Assembly: GCA_963832715.1 (NCBI GenBank)
Contig: CAWHVB010000002.1
Coordinates: 434,001-498,000 of the forward strand
Direction of reading: 5' to 3'
Source: DATFVA01 sp963832715
Lineage (GTDB): Bacteria > Bacteroidota > Ignavibacteria > Ignavibacteriales > Ignavibacteriaceae
DNA length: 64,000 nucleotides
Shown: positions 9,601 through 17,008 of the stretch, piece after piece
Layout: each line of letters starts with the position of its first letter
Numbering within the stretch: position 1 is the stretch's first letter
Notes under the pieces: generated by a model
Told to the model about the DNA's origin: nothing
Databases searched by the model: none
Seen by the model: only the letters and a program-made list of their open reading frames with translations
Made by a program: the position numbers and the translations under genes

Positions 9601-10297
9601 GATGGCAAGAGTAGCAATCTGTTGAAAGCCCCTGAAAGTTGCCTCCCGGCTGATGGCAGGCAAAACAATCCTGAATATTATGTCCGCCTGTTAACGGGAA
9701 GAAATCGTGATTAAAATTAGATGCAGACCATACCATACTTGTAATGTCATGGCAGTCCTCGCAGTTTGTAGAGAACCCGGCAGCAAGATGATCAGGGCTC
9801 TTAGCTGATGCATAATCAGCCTGGTGACACGAATAGCAATCAACCGATAAGACCCTGAAGTTTAAATCCTGGTAGTCCGCATGGCACTGTTCGCAATCGG
9901 CAAGTTTATGTGCTCCAACAAGGGGGAACCTGCTTTCCTGGTGGACTACATTTATATCTTTTACAATCCACGTAGATGGAGTATGGCATCTCTCACAGTC
10001 ATAACCAACGGAGCCTTGATGAACATCTTTATGGCAGGAAAAGCAGTCTTCCTTGCCTTTAGCTTTTGAAAATATAAGAGATTCGTGACAGGAAGAGCAT
10101 TTGACTTCTTTATGTTGTCCAACGAGTTCGAACCCTGTAGATGCGTGATCAAACTTTACTGAATCCGGATTAACCTTCCAGGAAGTTGATTCATGACAGA
10201 AAGAACAATCAATATTAAAATTATCTCCATGAGGAGACTGCGCTGAAGCAGCTGTAACTGAGATCAGAATGAGTATTAAGAATGACAGGCTGCGCAT
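6659..10297 (-). CDS. Giant multiheme cytochrome c with 49 CxxCH motifs
   Basis: A 1212-residue exported protein with a signal peptide (about 1-19, cleaved after ASA). I count 49 CxxCH c-heme motifs, one per about 25 residues. Most are arranged in a repeating three-heme unit of about 72 residues: CxxCH, an FxH, a GAH, two further CxxCH, then NPNH. Each unit therefore supplies three extra histidines, enough for bis-His ligation of three hemes. Units at about residues 750-890 are nearly identical at DNA level. The N-terminal hundred residues (CHKDVHQGSVGYDCERCH) instead resemble the modules of the 20-heme protein encoded upstream, whose 3' end overlaps this gene by 22 bases. A periplasmic, surface or filament-forming electron carrier is inferred; no metal-reductase active site is recognisable. 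Confidence 0.93.
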   Translation of the reverse strand: MRSLSFLILILISVTAASAQSPHGDNFNIDCSFCHESTSWKVNPDSVKFDHASTGFELVGQHKEVKCSSCHESLIFSKAKGKEDCFSCHKDVHQGSVGYDCERCHTPSTWIVKDINVVHQESRFPLVGAHKLADCEQCHADYQDLNFRVLSVDCYSCHQADYASAKSPDHLAAGFSTNCEDCHDITSMVWSASNFNHDFFPLTGGHNIQDCFACHQPGGNFQGLSTDCYSCHQQDYAATTDPNHTLGNFPHDCTQCHTINGWSPATFDHNSTQFPLTGAHLTASCASCHTQGYAGTPMDCYSCHQSAYTSSVNPNHQAAGISTACQDCHNTTAFIPSTFEHTAAATGFELTGRHIGLDCSSCHQGSTSNADPACYSCHQANYNGAENHVSQNYPHECEMCHNTNSWGDANFDHSTTGFPLTGAHQTVECSSCHQSGFAGTPTQCESCHQSDFNNTTNPNHQTIGIPTDCQTCHTTNPGWQPATFPIHNNFYELLGAHANITNCADCHNGNYNNTPNECYGCHAENYNNTTNPNHQTVGFGTDCQSCHTQNAWQPATFDHDAQYFPIYSGKHNGTWNNCSDCHTDPNNYSIFSCITCHEHNQQDTDDHHQGVQGYIYESNACYACHPTGSGDGSFNHDLSNFPLTGAHLTVACEDCHVNGYSQPPSTVCSDCHQSNYNGTTNPNHQTLGIAITCETCHTTNPGWQPAQFPQHNQYFELLGQHAAITDCNACHNGNYNLTSSECLQCHQNDYNTAANPNHTAAGIPTTCGDCHTANGWSPSTFNHSTTGFTLDGAHASLQCSTCHQGTITGLSPDCVSCHQTDYNNAANPNHAAAGIPTTCGDCHTTTGWSPSTFNHSTTGFTLDGAHASLQCSTCHQGTITGLSPDCVSCHQTDYNNASNPNHVAAGLPSTCQDCHTTSAWIPSIFNHSTTGFQLLGVHAQIQCSDCHQGTVTGLNPACISCHQSEYNSAPNHVAQGYPTNCDLCHSFNGWTPASFDHNNTNFPLTGAHLQVQCSACHASGFTGTPTECFACHETNYNNTTNPSHSALQLSTECQTCHTTNPGWAPAQFPQHGNYFQFVGAHVAIANDCNACHNGNYNNTPNTCYGCHSDNFNGTTNPPHAQLNFAHECLNCHTQNAWQPASFNHSFYNLSGPHNTMDCNNCHSETNYQPQCLSCHYDDFLEGHDPGHRTDCWNCHSTSHWGDGPMKIQIKRD
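7621..8052 (-). repeat. Two tandem 216-bp units inside the 49-heme cytochrome gene
   Basis: 7621-7836 and 7837-8052 are near-identical tandem copies of 216 bases (72 codons), each encoding one three-heme module. Differences are scattered, mostly synonymous changes. This points to recent in-frame duplication, and the region could expand or contract by slippage or recombination and could collapse in a short-read assembly. Confidence 0.85.
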
Positions 10298-11885
10298 CTG
10301 AAATCTTCTAATTTGTATTTTACGTATTGATTATTGTTCTCGGTTATTACCGGATGACATCGTGAACATTCTAACTTCTGATGAGCTCCCTCTAAAGAAA
10401 ATCGTGTCTGATTATGATCAAATTTTTCAGGTTTCCAATTATTAAATGTATGGCAGCGTCCGCAGTTCGAATTTCCATCTACTACGAACTGTCCATAATG
10501 TATGTCCTTATGGCAGCTTTCACATTTGGAATTCAGTGAGATAAACCTGAAAATCTTTTTGCCGTTGTTCTCCTCTTTATAATGACATTCTCCGCAGCTT
10601 ACAGTTTTATGTTTACCTTCAAGTGCAAAGGTTGTAAGTGAGTGATCAAATTTAATAGTATTCCAGCTATCTGTAAAGTGACAGGCTGAACAATTATTAT
10701 CCTGCATAAATTTATTTGTTATTTCAGAACCATGAACATTATTATGACAGTCAATGCACCTTTCCCCGATATTTCTAAAATGCCACTTGTCGGGCTTTTG
10801 ATGACAATTCTTACAGGGGACTGCCAGATGGGCACCTGTTAATTTAAATTCGATCTTATTATGGTCGGAAATGGTGAAAACTGAAGGACTAAAGCCATCT
10901 AAATTATGACAAACCGAACAGTCTCTGACAATGGCTCCTGAAGAAAATTCACCATTATGATAATCAGTATGACAATCGACACAATTTTGATGCCGGGGTT
11001 TGGAGTTGAGGTCATTTCCGTGGCACTTTGAGCAATTAACAAGCTGATGTTTGCCTATCAAAGGGTAATCTGTCTTATTATGATCAAAGGATTTCTGATT
11101 TACATTTTTGAAACCTGTCGTAGAATGACAGGTTTGACAGTCATTTCCGAACTTCCCAAGGTGCACATCTTTATGACAGTTTTCGCAGGATGCAAATGCT
11201 ATTCCTTTCAGCTTCGGGATTTCTTTGCCATCAACGATCCGCACAGGGTGGCATTTTACACAGGCTGTTTTTAAATGCTCGCCGGTAAGTTTGAAAGCAG
11301 TTTTTGAATGATCAAAATTATCAATTTTTTTGAAGGAAGAAGTATTGTGGCAGGTTTGGCACTGGTCACCTAATGTACCTTTATGTATGTCTTCGTGACA
11401 GTCTTTACAGGCCTGATTGAGGCCTAGAAGAGTATTCTTCCTGCTGATAACTTCGTGCATCTGGATAAAGGCAGGCTTGTGGCAGTCATCGCATTTAATC
11501 TCTGCATGTTTTCCTGTTAATTGATAGCCGGCCTTTGAATGATCAAAGCCATCCCTTTAAAATTTACAATCCTGAAAGTTCTGCCATGATGTTCACTATG
11601 GCAATCCCAGCAGTCTTTACCTTTAACATCGCTGCCGGCATGAAAGCCGCGGCCAGCGTCGATCAGTTTTTTTATTTCTGTATGACAATCCAGGCACTTG
11701 GATGCCTGCACCTGTTTTCCCAGAACATGGCACTTTGTGCAATTACTTATGCCTTCATACTTAGCATGTGAAGTGGTAAGGTCCCCGGGCGAGATCTGGG
11801 CATAAAGCGGTGTAAGGAAGAATGTAAAACCTACCAATATTTTACATATGAGCAGGTATATTTTTCGTACAGTTGAATTTTTCAA
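10276..11885 (-). CDS. Multiheme cytochrome c with 20 CxxCH motifs, reading frame broken near 11551
   Basis: An exported cytochrome c. The first part begins at a TTG (11885, with GGGAA upstream; an upstream TTG at 11903 is also possible) with a signal peptide ending LTPLYAQ. It carries CTKCH, CLDCH and CWDCH, then leaves frame near 11551. The second frame contributes GFDHSKAGYQLTG and CDDCH at the junction, then 16 further CxxCH motifs down to the terminal CAACHS. Restoring one base (AAAGGGATGGCTTT) gives one protein of about 535 residues and 20 hemes. The modules alternate CHxDxHxGxxGxxCxxCH with FDHxxTxFxLxGxH, the same plan as the start of the 49-heme protein. It overlaps the next gene by 22 bases. 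Confidence 0.85.
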
Positions 11886-11945
11886 CAGGCAGATTTCCCG
11901 CAATTGTTGCTGATTACTAATTAAGCTGCCGGTACCAGGTGTAAA

Positions 11946-13283
11946 TCAATTTTCGTGTTTCAGGATTACTTCACCGAATTTTTTGGTTATGCGTATCCCG
12001 ATTTTTTCAAGGAACTTTGTCGGAAGCTCTCCCCCGGCAAATATATAAACGAGATCATTCTGCAGATTTATAAAATTCTCTTTCCCTGAAACTGCCAGCA
12101 TAACCGAATCGTCTTTTATTTCCTTCACATTCGAACTTAAGATTGCCCTGATATCTCTTTTCTGGATTGCTCTCCCGATTCTCTCGAGGTTTTTTGGTTT
12201 TAATCTTGAAAATGAATCATTCCGATAGCTCAATGTAACTTCATTACCTTCATCTGCAAGGAGGAGCGCATTTTCAATCGCAGAATCCCCGCCTCCCACA
12301 ACAAGCACCTTTTTATTATGTATAAGCTCAGGCTCAAGCAAACGGTATGCAACCTTTTCTTTTTCCTCGCCAGGTACTCCAAGTTTCCTGGGAGATCCTC
12401 TTCTTCCAATCGACAGCAGGATTGTTTTAGAAGAATACTCACCCTTAGAGGTTTTTATCCTGAAGATATCCCCATCACTCTCAACATCAATAACTTTTTC
12501 CTGTTCATTTATCTTAATATTGTTTTTTGTTATGACCTCCGTCCACAGGTGCAGCAGATCCGTTTTTGATGTTTCTGATAATTTAACTTTTCCGTATAAA
12601 GGGAGTTCCATTGAAGAAGTCATTACCACCTTTGCACGGGGAAAGTTGCTGACAGTTCCGCCGAGACTATCCTGCTCAAGGGTCAGGTAACGCAGTCCTG
12701 CTTTGGCAGCCGACAGCGTAGCGGAAATTCCGGCAGGTCCGGCACCAATGATGGTTACATCATATTGTGCTTTATGATTGGACTTTATTTTTTTAGCGAG
12801 GTATTGAACGGCCTGTTTACCCTGTTCAACAGCATTTTTTATTAATCCCATTCCCCCCAGTTCTCCTGCAATGAAGATACCGGGAATATTGGTTTCAAAT
12901 TCAGGACTAAGATGCGGAAGATCAACTCCCCTTTTTTCAGTGCCAATGTTGAGTGTAATCGCATGCATCGGACAGGCATGGAAACAGGCGCCATGGCCGA
13001 TGCACCGTGATGCATTAATGGTTCTTGCCTGACCGCTTACTAAACCCAGGATATCTTTTTCGGGACAGGCAGCAACGCAGGCTCCGCTCCCGATACAGGT
13101 TTCGATATCAACCACGGGATGCAGTGAAACGGGTTCATGGAATCCCAATTCCTTTGCTTTATCAATTTTAAGATTGGTGATTTTTGTTCTTTTTTTGTAA
13201 CTGCTTAAATAGAAGAACAGTACCAAAAACATCACCACAAGGATGACCGAATATGCAATTATATTTTCAAGGATAACTTCCAT
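11946..13283 (-). CDS. Membrane-tethered FAD/NAD(P)H oxidoreductase with two ferredoxin-like Fe-S motifs
   Basis: Likely passes electrons between NAD(P)H and the membrane or cytochrome chain. Order: an N-terminal transmembrane helix (about 8-27), a twin Fe-S domain (about 58-120), then a thioredoxin-reductase-like flavoprotein with the FAD motif GAGPAG (after VTII) and a second Rossmann motif GGGDSA. The redox-active CxxC of thioredoxin reductase is absent, so it is not a disulfide reductase. The two Fe-S motifs are CIGSGACVAACPE and CIGHGACFHACPM: each has three Cys, with Ser or His where the second Cys of CxxCxxCxxxCP normally stands. Start: ATG at 13283, preferred to an in-frame TTG one codon upstream. 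It sits 60 bases ahead of the 20-heme gene. Confidence 0.85.
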   Translation of the reverse strand: MEVILENIIAYSVILVVMFLVLFFYLSSYKKRTKITNLKIDKAKELGFHEPVSLHPVVDIETCIGSGACVAACPEKDILGLVSGQARTINASRCIGHGACFHACPMHAITLNIGTEKRGVDLPHLSPEFETNIPGIFIAGELGGMGLIKNAVEQGKQAVQYLAKKIKSNHKAQYDVTIIGAGPAGISATLSAAKAGLRYLTLEQDSLGGTVSNFPRAKVVMTSSMELPLYGKVKLSETSKTDLLHLWTEVITKNNIKINEQEKVIDVESDGDIFRIKTSKGEYSSKTILLSIGRRGSPRKLGVPGEEKEKVAYRLLEPELIHNKKVLVVGGGDSAIENALLLADEGNEVTLSYRNDSFSRLKPKNLERIGRAIQKRDIRAILSSNVKEIKDDSVMLAVSGKENFINLQNDLVYIFAGGELPTKFLEKIGIRITKKFGEVILKHEN

Positions 13284-13313
13284 CAAACCAATCTTTGTAA
13301 TAAAAATCTTATG

Positions 13314-13393
13314 GAGGCTGTATGAAAATTCTGGAGGAGCGAAACATCCTTGCCTACGGGCAAGGCAGGTCGCTCTAACAAGGTTACAGCCTC
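13314..13393. repeat. 80-bp nested palindromic element inside the electron-transfer operon
   Basis: Three nested inverted repeats share one centre: GAGGCTGTA (13314-13322) with TACAGCCTC (13385-13393), GAGCGA (13337-13342) with TCGCTC (13370-13375), and the hairpin CCTTGCC-TACG-GGCAAGG (13348-13365). It fills the gap between the TPR gene and the flavoprotein gene. It may be a REP/MITE-like dispersed element or a structured intercistronic RNA that tunes expression within the operon. There is no poly-T tail on the minus strand, so it is not a standard terminator. Confidence 0.65.
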
Positions 13394-13405
13394 AAAAGGT
13401 CACTG

Positions 13406-14014
13406 CTACAATTTATCTAGAGAAGATTTTGCAAGCTCTGCAGCCTCATCTCCGGGATATTCTGAAACCAGTTTTTTCCATATCTCTTTTGCTCTCTCTT
13501 TTTCTCCCTTGCTGGCAGCTATTGCACCGAGGTTGTACATAGCCTGAGTATTACTTCTGTCATTTTTTAATATCTGATCTGTGTATCCTTCGGCTTTATT
13601 GTAATCCTGTTTAGTGAACCAGATCATTGAAAGATCGAAAAGGATATCGTTCCGTTTAGGATTTACCTTCAGAATTTTTTCATAATAAGTTATTGCTTCA
13701 TCGGGACTATGGGCAGCGGCCATAAAATCTGCATACTCTCTCATCTTTACCGTATCCCGGGGATTTGCTTCAACTTCTTTTTTCAGCTGATCCATTTTCT
13801 GATAAACTTCCTGGGATACATTACCTTTTGAGGGATTCCCTCCGTTCGTAGGATTCTGCATTCCTTTGTGAACATCATCATTCGGTATCTGCTGATTCTC
13901 AATATTTCCTGCAGCCGCCGGGGTACTATTATTTTTGTTACCTGCGAGGATGAAAAGGGTTACAACAACACCTACACCTAATAATATGTACAAATAAGCT
14001 ATTTTAAATTTCAA
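13406..14014 (-). CDS. Membrane-anchored TPR protein of the multiheme cytochrome locus
   Basis: A 202-residue protein with an N-terminal membrane helix (about 5-25), a Pro/Asn/Gly-rich linker and TPR helices from about 95 (AITYYEKILKVNPKRND, NKAEGYTDQILKNDRSNTQ, then ERAKEIWKKLVSEYPGD). The TTG start has an excellent AGGAGG six bases upstream. It lies 10 bases after the cytochrome b-like gene. TPR proteins of this shape include the cytochrome c maturation factors NrfG/CcmH, so a role in assembling or docking the heme proteins is a reasonable guess but not shown. Confidence 0.8.
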   Translation of the reverse strand: MKFKIAYLYILLGVGVVVTLFILAGNKNNSTPAAAGNIENQQIPNDDVHKGMQNPTNGGNPSKGNVSQEVYQKMDQLKKEVEANPRDTVKMREYADFMAAAHSPDEAITYYEKILKVNPKRNDILFDLSMIWFTKQDYNKAEGYTDQILKNDRSNTQAMYNLGAIAASKGEKERAKEIWKKLVSEYPGDEAAELAKSSLDKL

Positions 14015-14024
14015 TACGGTCCTC

Positions 14025-14900
14025 CTAAAAAATCCATTTGTAACCGAAAACGATCGTTACAATAATATGTATGAACATGATTACAAACATCGTAATTGCA
14101 AAAGGTAAATGCACTATATGCCAGTATCTGAAGAGTTTCTGAGTAGTTCTGAGCATACCGATTTTACGGGAAAGCACAAGTTTTGAACGTGAAATTCTTA
14201 AAATCTCTTTTTCTCTCTCAGTTCTAAGATTAAGATGCCTCAATTCCCGTTTGATCTGACTAAGAACCGAACGGGTTCCGAAGTAGTCCTGAACCATCAT
14301 AGCAAAACTCGTTCCAAAGCCAACCCGTTTATACTTCTCAGTTTGAGAATGTTTTTCAAGCCGTGCAATAATATTACCATTAATGGAGTACTCAGACTTC
14401 AGTCTTTGCGTAAGATCTTCATTCATTGAATTCAATTCCCCGAAGCTGAGTTCCTTACCCTGGATAGTTCGCGGGATCTGCACATATATGAACCGGCCGG
14501 CTACTCCGCTTGCTACAACTGCGACCATACTCCAGAAGCTTACGGCTACAATACCTCCAAACTTAAAAGCAGTATGGTAAAGGACAAGGATAGGACCGAC
14601 GGTACAGAGAAATATATGGAACTCCAGCCAGTGTGTAAGAAAGCCTACGTTAAAAAACCTTCTTACCCGTTTCCTTATCATATAGATGGCTACACCGGCG
14701 ATCATCATGAGGCTTCCGATAATACCAAAACCATGTCCCCACACGCCGCTTGGCTTAAGCAGGTCGTTCTGAGATTGAAAAAACCTTTCTTCGAGGGGAG
14801 TGCTGTAATACTGGTAGCCGTTCACAGCCAGTAAGATGGTAACCCCGACTCCAACAATTATAAAAAGAACAATGTAAATGCGGTGAAGAGAATTATTCAT
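14025..14900 (-). CDS. Cytochrome b-like integral membrane protein, first gene of the electron-transfer locus
   Basis: A 291-residue protein with about five transmembrane helices (roughly 8-26, 55-75, 92-112, 116-138 and 264-288) and a long charged cytoplasmic segment between the fourth and fifth. Histidines lie in or at the helices: His56, His90, His95, His109, His261, His264 and His278. The spacing His95-x13-His109 and His264-x13-His278 is what two transmembrane b hemes would need. This resembles quinol-oxidising cytochrome b modules that feed multiheme cytochromes, such as the cytochrome b part of CbcL. The assignment rests on the His pattern and gene context, not on a strong family motif. 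Confidence 0.7.
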   Translation of the reverse strand: MNNSLHRIYIVLFIIVGVGVTILLAVNGYQYYSTPLEERFFQSQNDLLKPSGVWGHGFGIIGSLMMIAGVAIYMIRKRVRRFFNVGFLTHWLEFHIFLCTVGPILVLYHTAFKFGGIVAVSFWSMVAVVASGVAGRFIYVQIPRTIQGKELSFGELNSMNEDLTQRLKSEYSINGNIIARLEKHSQTEKYKRVGFGTSFAMMVQDYFGTRSVLSQIKRELRHLNLRTEREKEILRISRSKLVLSRKIGMLRTTQKLFRYWHIVHLPFAITMFVIMFIHIIVTIVFGYKWIF

Positions 14901-14929
14901 ATAATACCGTCAGCAATTTGTATTTATTT

Positions 14930-14960
14930 ATTATAGTTAAAATAATAATTTTTTTGTGAC
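14930..14960 (-). promoter_or_regulatory. Possible promoter of the electron-transfer operon
   Basis: On the minus strand TATAAT lies at 14935-14930, about 30 bases before the first start codon at 14900. No good -35 box is present at the right distance. Upstream, the plus strand has TGTGAC (14955-14960), a half-site like those bound by the CRP/FNR family; the second half is absent. The preceding operon is closed by the terminator at 15005-15025, so a promoter must lie in this gap. Confidence 0.3.
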
Positions 14961-15004
14961 ATATCCGAAAAGGCAATTAAAAATGGGTGCCCCTGGAAAA
15001 AGTA

Positions 15005-15025
15005 AAGCGGCTTTAGAAGCCGCTT
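15005..15025 (-). terminator. Rho-independent terminator after the dapF unit
   Basis: AAGCGGCTT (15005-15013) pairs with AAGCCGCTT (15017-15025) around a TAG loop. On the minus strand a T-rich tail (TTTACTTTTT) follows. It is four bases past the gene ending at 15029. Confidence 0.8.
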
Positions 15026-15028
15026 AAA

Positions 15029-15343
15029 TTATTGAGAATTGTTATTAAGCAGCTCGTAAAGTGTAGTGTATTTAGTGGTTCCATCTACAGTCATATCATT
15101 CAGTTTATTGATAAGGATATTAATTCTTTCATTCTGATCATCATCGAAAGCTTCATAAGCCTCAACAGAATTAAATGTGTACTGCTCCTGGTAATGATGA
15201 TTTTTACCTTTTGTCTCATATACCGAATAATTTTCAAGTCCTTCAGGGTTAAGAAGATTTTTAAGTTCCTTAATAACGGATAGATAATCTTCTTTCTTTT
15301 CAGAAGGAATTTCATAATCAATTGTGAAAATAACTTTAGGCAT
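15029..15343 (-). CDS. Small conserved-type protein of unknown function downstream of dapF
   Basis: I do not recognise the family. The 104-residue protein starts MPKVIFTIDYEIPSEKKEDY and has the beta-alpha pattern of a dimeric alpha-beta barrel (ABM-like) protein, with many aromatic residues (YYS, YQEQYTF). The ATG abuts the dapF stop directly (TAAATG), so it is co-translated with dapF, and a terminator follows. A link to lysine or cell-wall precursor synthesis is suggested only by position. Confidence 0.75.
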   Translation of the reverse strand: MPKVIFTIDYEIPSEKKEDYLSVIKELKNLLNPEGLENYSVYETKGKNHHYQEQYTFNSVEAYEAFDDDQNERINILINKLNDMTVDGTTKYTTLYELLNNNSQ

Positions 15344-16219
15344 TTACGCTCCAGACGTTTTTAGATATTTATTTAACAAAAACTCCCCGGTAAAAGAAGT
15401 AAAAACCGGGCCTGTCAAAGATAATTCTTTTACCTTTTCATCTTCAAATTTAAAATCAACATTTAATTCATCGCCTCCGTAAGTTTTTAATGTTACAGGA
15501 GGTTCACGTTCCTTCCTGAAGAAACTCACTAATGCAGCAGCTGCTGAGCCGGTACCGCACGCAAGAGTTTCATCTTCCACTCCCCGCTCATAAGTTCTGA
15601 TATACAGAATTCCATCTTTAACAATCACAAAATTTACATTCGTTCCTTCCGGAGAAAATTCAGGAAGGTAACGAATCTCTCTCCCTATTTTGTAAACAGG
15701 GACTTCAGCTATACTTCTGTACCGCGAAGCAGGTTTTGCCGGATCCTTCATAATCTCATTTATATATATAACCACGTGCGGAGAACCTGTATTGACATAG
15801 TCGGCAGTAATAAGCTGACCGGCAGCCTTAACCTTAAAATTCCGTTTAAGGTTCTTCGGTTCATTAAAATAAAAACGGACAGAATTATCAAGTATTTCTC
15901 CGATGTATTCAGTCCCGTTTGAGAGAAAGCGCACTTTATTACTCAATTTGAAGACTTCCGCCGCATACGTCAGCGCGCACCTCGCTCCGTTTCCGCAAAG
16001 ACTACCGGTAGAGCCGTCAGCATTAAAATATTCCATAACAAAATCATATTCATTTGATCCTGAAATAGTAATAATGCCGTCGCCGCCTATACCGTTATGT
16101 CTGTCGCACAGATTACGAACTACAGTATCAGAAAGAACCAGTGAGGGGTGCAAATTCTTATTAATAAGAATAAAATCGTTGCCAGCACCGCTCATTTTCT
16201 CAAAAGAAATTTTCTGCAT
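15344..16219 (-). CDS. dapF: Diaminopimelate epimerase
   Basis: Converts LL- to meso-diaminopimelate for lysine and peptidoglycan. Family motifs are intact: FEKMSGAGNDFILI at the N-terminus, LCDRHNGIGGDG, then SLCGNGARC with the first catalytic Cys (about residue 75 from the chosen start) and ETLACGTGSA with the second (about 221). Length (291 residues) is typical. The ATG at 16219 is preferred over TTG and GTG codons just upstream because it sits directly before the conserved start. Confidence 0.96.
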   Translation of the reverse strand: MQKISFEKMSGAGNDFILINKNLHPSLVLSDTVVRNLCDRHNGIGGDGIITISGSNEYDFVMEYFNADGSTGSLCGNGARCALTYAAEVFKLSNKVRFLSNGTEYIGEILDNSVRFYFNEPKNLKRNFKVKAAGQLITADYVNTGSPHVVIYINEIMKDPAKPASRYRSIAEVPVYKIGREIRYLPEFSPEGTNVNFVIVKDGILYIRTYERGVEDETLACGTGSAAAALVSFFRKEREPPVTLKTYGGDELNVDFKFEDEKVKELSLTGPVFTSFTGEFLLNKYLKTSGA

Positions 16220-16335
16220 CACCAATGCAATTTAGCTGATTAACCATTGCTGATCAATAAAAATATGCCTTATTGGATTATATTTTAGTCAGGAAGTTGA
16301 GAATATTGCTTAGGTCACAGGGGTTTTAAATAAAA

Positions 16336-16368
16336 TAAGGATGACCCGGAATAGACGGTTCATCCTTA
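16336..16368 (-). terminator. Terminator after the PepSY-like gene
   Basis: TAAGGATGA-C-CCG (16336-16348) pairs with CGG-T-TCATCCTTA (16356-16368), about 12 base pairs with one mismatch and a seven-base loop. A T-rich stretch (TTATTTTATTT) follows on the minus strand. It lies 34 bases past the stop of the gene ending at 16403. Confidence 0.65.
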
Positions 16369-16402
16369 ATTAAATTGCTGAATTAGAGAGAAGGGGGGAA
16401 AG

Positions 16403-16883
16403 TTAATTCTGATCTTCGTCCTCTTCGTCTTCACTTTTCCCGCTTTCGTTTTTAAGGGCCTGAGGTTTTCCGTTCTGATCGAACATTAAATCTTTTAGGG
16501 AATTTCCCTTTTTTATTTCAGCTTCGTAAGAAATACTACCTTTGATGTCCTTGATTCTGGAAGCATCAGTAAGAGTATAGCCATTATAATTATCATTAAA
16601 TATATTTAATAACGCCTGAGGGCAGTTCAGCAGGAGTAATTTCTTTTTCAGTTTCGAGGATTTTACCAAGGGTATTTATCACCACTGAATAATTATCCCC
16701 GTTTTCTGTATAATCAGCTTCATAATTCAAGCCCTCTTTGTCCCAGCTTATTTCTTGTGCTTTAGGGTGAGCAGTCTTAAAAGCAGAAACCACATTTTCA
16801 GGTGCTTTCAAAGAATCTTCTCCCTGGGCGAAGACGGAAATAGTAGAGATCAAAAGAATTATCAACATAATTTTCTTATTCAT
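16403..16883 (-). CDS. Secreted PepSY-like (BLIP-like) protein, reading frame broken near 16600
   Basis: A small exported protein with a signal peptide (MNKKIMLIILLISTISVFAQ) and two PepSY-like repeats: FKTAHPKAQEISWDKEG with its beta strands, then, in the other frame, FNDNYNGYTLTDASRIKD and DLMFDQNGKP. Such proteins are common in Bacteroidota and have no fixed function. The first frame stops at 16596 with VIKYI; dropping one A near 16600 joins it to the second frame as VIKYFNDNYNGY, which fits the family. The tail is very acidic (SEDEEDEDQN). Full length about 160 residues. Assembly indel or real frameshift. Confidence 0.7.
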
Positions 16884-17008
16884 TATCAATATCCTTCCTG
16901 AAGAATTTCATTTTAATTCCATTCCTAAATTGGGAAAATTTTCATAATAGTTACGGTGACAGTGGTCAATCAGCCCTGAACTTTTGTACTCCTGTATAAA
17001 TTCCACCA

